From positions 105,113-169,112 of the forward strand of contig NZ_VTWT01000012.1 of assembly GCF_008727925.1 (NCBI RefSeq): DNA of 64,000 nucleotides, given 5' to 3'. Shown one piece after another: positions 17,364 to 25,900 of this stretch. The position numbers and the translations under genes were made by a program. The notes beneath the pieces are model-generated. The model was not told the origin of the DNA and did no database searches. It saw only the letters and a list, made by a program, of their open reading frames with translations. The number at the start of each line of letters is the position of its first letter. Position 1 is the stretch's first letter. This DNA comes from Adhaeribacter soli. Lineage in GTDB: Bacteria > Bacteroidota > Bacteroidia > Cytophagales > Hymenobacteraceae.

Positions 17364-18077
17364 TTGAACAAAGGCACTCTCTACCTCATTCCCACGGTTT
17401 TAGCCGAAGACACAGCCAAGGAGGTCATTCCGCCTCAGGTTATCAATTGCGTAGCCGGCCTCGATTATTTCCTGGTAGAAAATGCGCGCACGGCCCGCCG
17501 GTTCGTGAAAACCATTTCGCCGGAAAAAGTGATCGAGCAGCTGCAGTTTACGGTGGTAGATAAAGACACTCCGGCGGCAGAAGTAAAGAAAGCCCTGCAA
17601 CCTATTTTAGAAGGAAGAAACGGGGGCGTCATTTCCGAAGCAGGTTGTCCAGGAATTGCCGATCCAGGGGCGGAACTGGCCAAATATGCGCATCAGTTCG
17701 GGATAAAAGTGGTGCCTTTGGTGGGGCCTTCGGCTATTTTGCTGGCGCTGATGGGTTCAGGTTTTAACGGACAGAGTTTTGCCTTTCACGGTTATATTCC
17801 CATCGATAAAAAGCAGCGCTTTCAGGCCATCAGGAATTTAGAAGCGGAAATGCTGAAACGCGACCAGACCCAGATCTTCATGGAAACCCCTTACCGCAAC
17901 AACCAGCTTCTTTCCGATTTAATGAGCACGTTAAGCCCGGGAACAAGATTGTGCATAGCCGCCAACATTACCGCGCCGGACGAATTGCTGCAAACCAAAA
18001 CCGTAGCCGAATGGAAACAAAAACTGCCCGACCTGCACAAAATCCCAACGGTTTTTCTGATCTACAAAGGCATTTAA
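17364..18077 (+). CDS. SAM-dependent tetrapyrrole-methylase-fold protein, RsmI-like
   Basis: 237 residues from a TTG start (MNKGTLYLIPTVLAEDT). It has the two-lobe TP-methylase fold: GTLYLIPTVL at the N-terminus, ISEAGCPGIADPGAELAKYAH at about 92-112 (the SAM-binding GxPxxxDPG region of RsmI), VGPSAILLALMGSGF at about 127-141 and IFMETPYRN in the second lobe. RsmI 2'-O-methylates C1402 of 16S rRNA, but this shorter form, common in Bacteroidota, differs from classical RsmI (about 280 residues) at both ends and its target is not certain. It stands alone between two repeat-rich spacers. Confidence 0.88.
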   Translation: MNKGTLYLIPTVLAEDTAKEVIPPQVINCVAGLDYFLVENARTARRFVKTISPEKVIEQLQFTVVDKDTPAAEVKKALQPILEGRNGGVISEAGCPGIADPGAELAKYAHQFGIKVVPLVGPSAILLALMGSGFNGQSFAFHGYIPIDKKQRFQAIRNLEAEMLKRDQTQIFMETPYRNNQLLSDLMSTLSPGTRLCIAANITAPDELLQTKTVAEWKQKLPDLHKIPTVFLIYKGI

Positions 18078-18133
18078 AACGATAGGATTTCGGGCTTGAA
18101 AAGTACTGGTTTGCCTTTATTTGACCTGCTTTT

Positions 18134-18400
18134 GTTTGAACTAAGATTTATAGGATTGAAAAGATGAACAAGATTTTTCGCAAAAAATATTACTACAAAC
18201 CCGGAGCGGAAGCAGATAAGGAAAGTTAAAAGGTAGCCGAAACTGCTGCTTTAAACTTAGTCTTCATTTCAAAACTTTTACCGTGCTTTGATCGCAATTC
18301 TCTCCTTTTAACTCAGCCCGCTTTTTTCCGGAATTTGAATATTTCTCCCCGGAATAAAATCCTGTCCATCTTTTCAATCCTTAAAATCGTGTTCAGACAA
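18134..18400. repeat. Long imperfect inverted repeat
   Basis: The arm 18134-18177 (contains GGATTGAAAAGATGAACA) matches the complement of 18356-18400 (contains AAATCGTGTTCAGACAA) over about 44 bp with roughly ten differences. Pieces of the same family recur at 42930-42965 and 43076-43098. No gene lies between the arms or elsewhere in 18078-18446. Confidence 0.7.
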
Positions 18401-18446
18401 TTAAAGTCAGCGCAATATCAGCTAGTGAATTTTTCAGCATAAACCG

Positions 18447-18476
18447 AAAGCTTGCCAAAACTGGTAAGCTTTTTTT
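18447..18476 (+). terminator. Hairpin plus U-tract just before the aminotransferase gene
   Basis: AAAGCTTGCCA (18447-18457) pairs with TGGTAAGCTTT (18462-18472) with one G-T mismatch, and T's run to 18476. It ends 33 bp before the ATG at 18510. It could terminate read-through from the RsmI-like gene or act as a leader attenuator for the aminotransferase; sequence alone does not decide. Confidence 0.5.
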
Positions 18477-18509
18477 ATGTTCTATCCTTACCACCCATCT
18501 TCTTTTGCC

Positions 18510-19766
18510 ATGACCAGATTAAGCCAGCTTGCCGAAACCCTCATCGGCTCCGAAATTGTCCGTTTAGGCAACCAGATCAGCGCCCGCATCCGCAATGGCG
18601 AAAAGATCTACAACTACACCATCGGCGATTTCGATCCGAATATTTTTCCCATTCCCTGGGAGCTCGAAGCCGGCATCATCGACAGTTATCAGCACCATTA
18701 TTCCAATTATCCTCCCGGCGAAGGTGTAATGGAACTCCGGCAGGCGGTGGCCCAATTCATCCAGGAACGGGAAGGCCTGACCTACGACATCTCCGAAATC
18801 CAGATCGCCAGCGGCGGCCGGCCGCTGATTTATGCCCTTTTCCGCACCGTAGTAGATCCGGGAGACAAGGTAATTTACGCCGTGCCATCCTGGAACAACA
18901 ACCATTACGTGCACATGACCGGCGGTGCGCATTGCGTAATAGAAGCCTTGCCGGAAAACAATTTCATGCCTACAGCTGCCCAACTGGAACCTCACATGCA
19001 GGGTGCCGCCTTACTTTGCCTCTGCACCCCGCAAAACCCGACCGGCACCACTTTCAGTCAAGAAGAACTAAAAAAGATCTGTGACCTGGTACTGGCCGAA
19101 AACAAACGTCGCGGTCCGGAAGAAAAAAAGCTCTACGTCATGTTCGATCAGATCTATTTCACCCTGACCTACGGCAATACCCAACACTTTAACCCGGTTT
19201 CCTTACGGCCGGAAATGAAAGCCTATACCATTTTTATTGATGGCATGTCGAAAGCGTTTGCGGCAACCGGGGTACGGGTGGGGTGGTCCTTGGGGCCGGC
19301 AAACGTGATCAGCAAAATGAAAGCCCTGCTCAGCCACATCGGAGCTTGGGCGCCCATGGCCGAACAGAAAGCAGCCGCCGGTTTCCTGCTGCAGCCAGAC
19401 GCCATCAATACTTTTCTAACCGAATTCAAAGCCAGACTGGAGGAACGTTTGTGGGCCGTGTACCAGGGCATCATTGCCCTGAAAGAAAATGGCTACGCCC
19501 TGGATGCCATTACGCCCCAGGCCGCCATTTACCTCACCATCCGAATGGATCTCGTGGGTAAAATCTATCAGGGCCGGAAATTAGAAAACCAAGGCATGGT
19601 TACCGATCTGCTTTTAAGCGAAGCTAAACTGGCCCTTGTGCCGTTCTACGCCTTCGGCGCTAGTCCCGATTCGCCCTGGTACCGCCTGAGCGTGGGCACG
19701 AGCAAAACCGAAGAAATCCCCGAAATGCTCTCGAAACTGGAGAACTTCCTGGCAAAGCTACAGTAA
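18510..19766 (+). CDS. Pyridoxal-phosphate-dependent aminotransferase, class I/II
   Basis: 418 residues from the ATG at 18510 (MTRLSQLAETLIGSEIVRLG); 11 more in-frame codons upstream overlap a hairpin and are unlikely. Fold-type I features: substrate loop NYTIGDFDPNIFPIPWEL near the N-terminus, SGGRPLIYALFRTV, the aromatic cofactor region VPSWNNNHYVHM, CTPQNPTGTTFS (PLP-binding Asn), MFDQIYFTLTYG (Asp to the pyridine N) and the Schiff-base Lys in FIDGMSKAFAATGVRVGW. This is the aspartate/alanine aminotransferase superfamily; exact amino donor and acceptor are not determined. A strong terminator follows. Confidence 0.93.
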   Translation: MTRLSQLAETLIGSEIVRLGNQISARIRNGEKIYNYTIGDFDPNIFPIPWELEAGIIDSYQHHYSNYPPGEGVMELRQAVAQFIQEREGLTYDISEIQIASGGRPLIYALFRTVVDPGDKVIYAVPSWNNNHYVHMTGGAHCVIEALPENNFMPTAAQLEPHMQGAALLCLCTPQNPTGTTFSQEELKKICDLVLAENKRRGPEEKKLYVMFDQIYFTLTYGNTQHFNPVSLRPEMKAYTIFIDGMSKAFAATGVRVGWSLGPANVISKMKALLSHIGAWAPMAEQKAAAGFLLQPDAINTFLTEFKARLEERLWAVYQGIIALKENGYALDAITPQAAIYLTIRMDLVGKIYQGRKLENQGMVTDLLLSEAKLALVPFYAFGASPDSPWYRLSVGTSKTEEIPEMLSKLENFLAKLQ

Positions 19767-19788
19767 TTTTGAAAGTTGGTTTAAATAA

Positions 19789-19827
19789 AAGCGCCTGCAG
19801 TAAAAATTGCTGCAGGCGCTTTTGTTT
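19789..19827 (+). terminator. Rho-independent terminator of the aminotransferase gene
   Basis: AAGCGCCTGCAG (19789-19800) pairs perfectly with CTGCAGGCGCTT (19810-19821) across a 9-base loop, followed by TTTGTTT. It starts 23 bp after the stop codon. Confidence 0.88.
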
Positions 19828-19862
19828 AAAGCAGAACCGTTTCATTGTGGCTGAATTCCCAA

Positions 19863-20050
19863 CATGTCGCAAGTTTAGGCGCAGCCGTAACTTGTGACTA
19901 AATCATGGGTCAGTTTGCAACTGACCTTGCCTGCAAGGCAAACATTTAGTCTGCTTTGGGATACTGAAATTTTTGATCAGCAGCTTCCGCCTTTACAAAC
20001 TAGCTATCAAAAAAGTCACAAGTTACGGCTGCGCCTAAACCTGCGACATG
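19863..20050. repeat. 36-bp inverted repeat pair downstream of feoB
   Basis: 19863-19898 and 20015-20050 are inverted copies differing at one base. Each arm folds into its own hairpin (GTCGCAAGTT with AACTTGTGAC). The 116 bp between contain further small inverted words (CTTGCCTGCAAGG) but no gene. The pair occupies the convergent spacer between the aminotransferase terminator and the feoB 3' end. Confidence 0.9.
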
Positions 20051-20139
20051 CTTTAACCTTTAATCTTGCTGCGCAATCTCAGTTGCTAAATCATTGCTGC
20101 AATAGAAAAAAAGCGTCTGTTTTTAGCTGTTGGGTTGGG

Positions 20140-22296
20140 TCACGAAAGCCAGGAATAAACCGCCCAGGCCGAAAGATACGCCAGACCGCTCATGTACAGC
20201 ATTTGAATAATCGGCCATTTCCAGCCTTTGGTTTCGCGGTACACTACGGCAATGGTACTCATGCACTGCATGGCAAACGCATAGAAAAGCAGCAGCGAAA
20301 AGCCACGCGCCGGGTTGAAGAACATTTCCCCGTTCTCGTCTTTTTCCATGGCTAATTTCTGCTGAATGGTGGCCTCTTCTTCGTCGGCGCCAACGCTGTA
20401 AATGGTGGCCATAGTGCCTACAAAAACTTCGCGGGCGGCAAAAGAAGTCAGCAGGGCAATGCCGATTTTCCAGTCGTAGCCCATCGGGCGGATGGCCGGC
20501 TCGATGAAGTGACCGAATTCGCCGGCGTAGGATGACTCGAGTTTGTAGGAAGCAATTTTATTGGCGGTTTCTTCTTCGGTCAGGTTCAGCTTTTGGGCTT
20601 CAGTTAAAGCCGTTTTTTCGGCATTTTCCATAGCGTTTCCGGGGCCGTAAGTAGCCATTACCCACAGAATAACCGAAATGGCCAGAATTACTTTACCGGC
20701 CTGGAAAACGAACGCTTTTACTTTTTCTACAATCGTTAAACCCACGTTTTTCCAGCGCGGCATTTTGTAGGTCGGGAATTCCATGATGAAGAAACTCCGC
20801 TCTTTGGTTTTCAGGAAGAATTTCAGCGCCATGGCCGAAAGCAAAGCGGCCACAAACCCGAGCAGATACATGCCCATGAGTACAATGCCCTGCAAATTCA
20901 GGAAGCCAAAATAATATCTTTCTGGAATGATCAGGGCAATGATAACGGTATAGATCGGGATGCGGGCCGAACAACTCATAAGCGGCGTCACGAAGATCGT
21001 GATTATGCGGTCTTTCCAGTTATCGATGGTGCGCGTACTCATAATGGCCGGCACGGCACAGGCAGCGCCGGAAATAAGAGGCACCACGCTTTTACCGCTC
21101 AGCCCGAATTTGCGCATGATCTTGTCCATCATAAACGTAACGCGGGCCATGTAACCGGTTTCTTCCAGAATGGCAATAAAGGCAAACAAAATAGCGATCT
21201 GGGGAATAAAGATCAGAATCCCGCCGAGGCCGGCAATAATGCCTTCGGTTAAAAGATCGACCAGCGGGCCGCTGACGCGCTCATGAATAAAGCCGTTCAA
21301 GGCCCCGATGCCGGCGTCGATCAGGTCCATCGGGTAGCTGGCCCAGGCAAAAATGGCCTGAAACATCAGGAACAATACGGCAAAGAAAATAAGGTAACCG
21401 AAAACCTTGTGGGTAAGAACTTTATCGAGCTTGTTGCTGAACTGTTCGTTCTTTTCTGCTTTCACCACCCGTACCGAATCGAGCAGCAACCCGTTTATAA
21501 CCGTGTAGCGCTCAATGGTTTCGGTGGCCTGCAGCGTGTTCGAATCGAATTTATTTTCCTTCAGCAGGTCTTCGATGTAGCTTTTATCGTCGTCGGAAAG
21601 AAAGCTTAATTTTTTGTACTGGTGCGCGTAATGCAGCGCCAGGTAATCGTTTTTCAGTTCGAAGTAATACCGGATCTGGCGCACCAGCGTGAGCAGCTCT
21701 TCGGGAATTTTATAAAAAGGCTGGTTTAAGCCGGTCAGTTGCTGCGAAGCCAGAATTTTAAGCGCCGCAATGCCAATGCCTTTGCGGGCGTTCATCGGAA
21801 TAACCGGCACGCCCAAATCCTGCTGCAGTTGCTCTACGTTTATCTGCACGCCGTGCTCTTCTGCCACGTCCATCATGTTCAGGGCTAGCACCAAGGGCAA
21901 ACCAAGATCGGCGAGTTGGGTAAAGAGCAGCAGGTTGCGTTTCAGGTTCGAAGCATCGGCCGTTACAATGATCAGGTCGGGGTAAGCTTCTGACTTTTTG
22001 TTGTGGATCAGGTCGATGATCACCTTTTCGTCCAGCGACTTCGGGTAAAGCGAATACGTGCCGGGAAGGTCGATGATCTGCGCTTTGAGGCTGGGCGTAA
22101 GCTGGCTGATGCCGGTTTTTTTATCGACGGTAACACCGGGGAAATTGCCTACTTTCTGGTTTAAGCCGGTTAGTTGGTTAAAGAGCGAGGTTTTGCCGGA
22201 ATTCGGGTTTCCGATCAGCGCGATCCGGGGAACCCGGTTCTGGGGCGAACTTTGGCGCGCCCGTATTTCTTCCGGGGAAATGAGGACTTCTGGCAT
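20140..22296 (-). CDS. feoB: Ferrous iron transport protein B
   Basis: 718 residues. The N-terminal G domain has G1 GNPNSGKTS (29-37), G2 region VGNFPGVTVDKK, G3 DLPG (76-79) and G4 NMMD (140-143). A helical GDI-like linker follows, then a membrane domain from about residue 290 with two Gate-type motifs (SGAACAVPAIMSTRTI and SCSARIPIYTV) containing the conserved cysteines proposed for Fe(II) passage. It imports Fe(II) across the inner membrane under GTPase control. An insertion rich in E, K and T (about 555-600) lies between late membrane helices. feoA is 3 bp upstream. Confidence 0.97.
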   Translation of the reverse strand: MPEVLISPEEIRARQSSPQNRVPRIALIGNPNSGKTSLFNQLTGLNQKVGNFPGVTVDKKTGISQLTPSLKAQIIDLPGTYSLYPKSLDEKVIIDLIHNKKSEAYPDLIIVTADASNLKRNLLLFTQLADLGLPLVLALNMMDVAEEHGVQINVEQLQQDLGVPVIPMNARKGIGIAALKILASQQLTGLNQPFYKIPEELLTLVRQIRYYFELKNDYLALHYAHQYKKLSFLSDDDKSYIEDLLKENKFDSNTLQATETIERYTVINGLLLDSVRVVKAEKNEQFSNKLDKVLTHKVFGYLIFFAVLFLMFQAIFAWASYPMDLIDAGIGALNGFIHERVSGPLVDLLTEGIIAGLGGILIFIPQIAILFAFIAILEETGYMARVTFMMDKIMRKFGLSGKSVVPLISGAACAVPAIMSTRTIDNWKDRIITIFVTPLMSCSARIPIYTVIIALIIPERYYFGFLNLQGIVLMGMYLLGFVAALLSAMALKFFLKTKERSFFIMEFPTYKMPRWKNVGLTIVEKVKAFVFQAGKVILAISVILWVMATYGPGNAMENAEKTALTEAQKLNLTEEETANKIASYKLESSYAGEFGHFIEPAIRPMGYDWKIGIALLTSFAAREVFVGTMATIYSVGADEEEATIQQKLAMEKDENGEMFFNPARGFSLLLFYAFAMQCMSTIAVVYRETKGWKWPIIQMLYMSGLAYLSAWAVYSWLS

Positions 22297-22299
22297 AGA

Positions 22300-22533
22300 C
22301 TAACCTTTCAGCAGAATGGTTTCTGCTTCATCTAAACGCAGCGAAAGGGTGTAATCGTTCACGATAATAGTAATGGGGTCGCCGAGTGGGGCGCGGCTGT
22401 TGAGTTTAACCGTTGTACCCGGAATGCAGCCCATCTCGAGCAATTTCAACCCCATTTCCGGATCTTTCAGGCAACAAATAGTACCCGATTCCCCAATCTT
22501 TAAATCCCGAACGCTTTTTTCTTCTCTCTGCAC
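22300..22533 (-). CDS. feoA: FeoA family protein
   Basis: 77 residues with an SH3-like beta fold: LKIGESGTICCLKDPEM, LLEMGCIPGTTVKL (the conserved L..MG..PG motif), SRAPLGDPITI and YTLSLRLDEAETI. FeoA is a small cytoplasmic partner needed for FeoB-dependent Fe(II) uptake. It is 3 bp upstream of feoB on the same strand, a normal feoAB operon. No FUR box was confidently recognised upstream. A TATCTTGC word about 40 bp upstream (minus strand) is one base away from the -7 consensus. Confidence 0.94.
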   Translation of the reverse strand: MQREEKSVRDLKIGESGTICCLKDPEMGLKLLEMGCIPGTTVKLNSRAPLGDPITIIVNDYTLSLRLDEAETILLKG

Positions 22534-22916
22534 CGCTGCTTATTCTTATTTAGACTCAGTATAAACAGATGCAAGATACAACGGGTTTCTTTTTATTCCA
22601 AAAAGGGTAGCGTTTTTTAGAAGCGGAGCCTGGATCTAAGTCTTATACCCTGGTCTGCTTCCCTACCAACAAAGCCCTCATTTTTAATTACCTGTTGCAG
22701 AGTGCTTACTACAAATGCTATCCAGCCCTGTGATTTCCACGCCTGGCTTTTTATTACCAAAACTATACCTTTCCGGCCAGGAATAGAACATCTCCGCTAA
22801 GCATATTTCGAGGAACAGAACCTGCCGCCACTCATAATGCAAGACTGAATTAATGTTCTACAAATAAACCAATCAGGCCGCTTTAATTCAAAATATCTTT
22901 CGTTTCCTAAATTTTC
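22534..22916. other. Divergent intergenic gap without recognised features
   Basis: This stretch between feoA (minus) and the large secreted protein gene (plus) has no convincing ORF, RNA gene or repeat pair. Each flanking gene should have its promoter here or at the gap edges. Confidence 0.6.
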
Positions 22917-22948
22917 TTTGGCATTCCAATAAAACTATAATATATTTA
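22917..22948 (+). promoter_or_regulatory. Candidate promoter of the large secreted protein
   Basis: TTTG at 22917-22920 and TATATTTA at 22941-22948 are 20 bp apart. The second box differs from TAnnTTTG only at the last base. The ATG is 39 bp further on. Confidence 0.45.
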
Positions 22949-22986
22949 GAAGCCTTAATAAATTTCCAACCAACAACTTATTATTT

Positions 22987-25900
22987 ATGAGAAAAACTCT
23001 ACACGCTTCACTCAGGGCGCCAGTTCTCTTATTTAAAGGAAGAGCAAGCCGTTTTCTAACGCTGCTGCTGCTTTTCCTTTTCAGCGCTTATCAGGGGGCC
23101 TTGGCCCAGACCACTACTATTTCTACGGAAACCGGCACTAATTTTACTGGTGGAAACGGAGTAGGCGGCAATGCTGCCATTACGTTTGTAGTGGAAAACA
23201 CCAATAACTACGACATTATTCTTACCGGTGTAGATATGTATTGGGAAACCACTTACAATGGCACCATTCCAACCCTTTGGTATTCATCAACCTCTCTTTC
23301 CGGTGCCCCAACCATTGCTGCACCGGACTGGACAAGTATTGCCACGGGTCCTGCGGTAGCTGTAACCTCAAACGCTTATTATCCGGCTTTAACCAATCTT
23401 ACTTTCGTTATTCCGGCTGGTACACAATATCGGTTCGCGCTACAAACCTCACTGGGCGTAAATTATAGCGGCGCTTCTCCGGTGCCATCACCGTCTGTTT
23501 TAAGCGCAGGCGGTGTAAATTTAAAAGTTTACGATGCGACAGTTGGTACAGCCGCAGTAGGCTTCGGAGGCGCTTTTCCAAATCCGACGAATACTCCGCG
23601 TGCTTTCACCGGCCGAATTCATTTCAAACAGGCAACCCCTTGTGTTACCCCACCTAACGCTGGGCAAGCTGTCAGCTCCGTTGCCACTGTTTGTCCTAAC
23701 ACTAACTTCCGGTTAAGCCTTACAGGCACCAGCGGCGGAATGGGCAACACTTTAGGTTTGACTTACCAGTGGCAGTCCTCTGCAAATGGCACCACTGGCT
23801 GGACTAACATTGCCGGCGCAACCGCCAGTTTCTTAAATACCACGCAAGCTACTACCACCCACTACCGCGCACAATTAACCTGCAGCGGACAAACAGCCAA
23901 CTCGACTCCGGTACAGGTAACAACTACCGCTACCCCGGTATCCGGAACCTTCACCATCGATAAAAACGCACCGGCTTCGGCTACAAGCTTCCAGAGCTTT
24001 GCAGCAGCTATCGGTTCTATCGAGTGTGGTGGTGCGAGCGGCCCAATTGTATTCAATGTGGCTACAGGCTCCGGCCCATATAACGAAAATATGGTTATCC
24101 CGGCTATTCCAGGCACTTCTGCTACTAATACTATCACCATTAACGGCAACGGAAATACCTTAACAGGTGCAGTAAGCACAAGCGCTGCCCTACAACTTAA
24201 CGGCGCTAAGTATGTTCGGGTAAATAACCTGACCATTGAAGCCCTGCCAACGGCTACCTCCGGTCAGGTGGTGCATTTAACCAATGGCGCGGAAAACAAT
24301 ATTTTCACCGGAAACACCATCCGCCACACCGGCAGCCTTACTTCTACCGCTACTTCTTATGCGGTTTATATTTATACGGGCAGCAACAACAACAACACTT
24401 TCCAGAACAACACCATTATTGGCGGTTACTATGGAATTTATAACTACAGTGTTTCAACTACTGCCACCCAGAACAATAACCAGTTCATTGGCAATACACT
24501 CCGCGACCAATACTATTATGGTATTTACAACTACTATACCACCGGTACCTTAATTGAAGGAAACGATATCAGCCGGCCTACCCGGACCAATGCAGGTTTT
24601 TACTATGGTATTTACCTGAGCACCGGTAATATTAATGTGGATATTGTAAAGAACCGCATCCATAATACTCACGGGGCAGCCTCTTCCCTTACCGGAGATG
24701 TTTACCCGATCTACATTACCGGATCCGATGCTCCAACCGGCTCGGAAAACATCATCAGCAACAACCTGATCTATGATATTAACAATACCGGCTGGATCTA
24801 TGGCATTTATTCCGGCGGAAGTGATGGTTCCCATTTCTACCACAATAGCATCAGCATTAATAATTCTGCCAATACCGGAACGGTTCGTGGCTTCTACCAG
24901 ACCACAGCTGCTACCAACGTAAGGTTCATCAACAACATTGTGAGCATTGTAACCGGCACTTCCGGCACCAAGCACGCCCTGTATTTTGGTACCACTACTT
25001 CCACTATTACTTCGAACAACAACGTGCTGTACGTAAGCGGCGGTTCCAGCTCCAGCGGCATTGGCTACTACTCTACCAACCGCGCAACCCTGGCCGACTG
25101 GCAGACAGCTAACGGCAATGCTTACGACCAGAATTCTGTTTCTGCTAATCCGCAGTTCGTAAATCTTACTAACGGCAACTTAATACCTACATCGGGCGCT
25201 GTGAACAATATCGGACAGCCGGGAACCGGCGTGCTACAAGATGTTACAGGCGCTACCCGCAGCACCACAACTCCGGATGCCGGGGCTTATGAATTTACAC
25301 CGGCCGCTATCGACGCGGGCGTTTCAGCTATTTCTTCTCCGGTATCGGGCTGCGGCATGACCAGCCAGGAAACCATTACCATCACCATTCAGAATTCTGG
25401 TACTACGCCGATCTCCGGATTTCCGGTAAGCTATACCATTAATGGCGGCAATGCGGTTACCGAAAATTATAGCGGAACCATTGCGGCAGGCCAATCTGCC
25501 ACTTACAGCTTTACCACAAAGGCTAACCTGGGCACAGCCGGCACTTACACCATTGTAGCTCAGACGAACTTAAGCGGCGATGGATTAGCTGCTAACGATG
25601 CCTTTACCAAAACGGTAACTGCAATTCCAAGCATTTCCACCTACCCGTACTTCGAGAACTTTGAAGCCGGAAACGGCGGCTGGGTTGCTGGCGGAACAAG
25701 CTCCTCGTGGGCATTGGGTACCCCAGCCAAAAGCGTTATTAATTCTGCCGGCTCCGGTACCAAATCCTGGGTAACCAACCTGACGGGAGACTATAATGCC
25801 AGTGAGCAATCGCAGGTGGTAGGCCCTTGCTTTAACCTTAGCTCTCTGGTTCAGCCGATCATTACCCTGAAGATCTGGTGGAACATGGAAAACAATTACG

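Noticed and set aside
18452..19084. 210-codon plus-strand frame overlapping the aminotransferase gene
   Set aside because: It is another frame of a well-conserved PLP enzyme; its product is Arg/His/Pro-rich and matches nothing.
19863..20050. Insertion sequence with transposase
   Set aside because: The 116-bp core between the inverted repeats is too short for a transposase and has no ORF; it is kept as a repeat pair.
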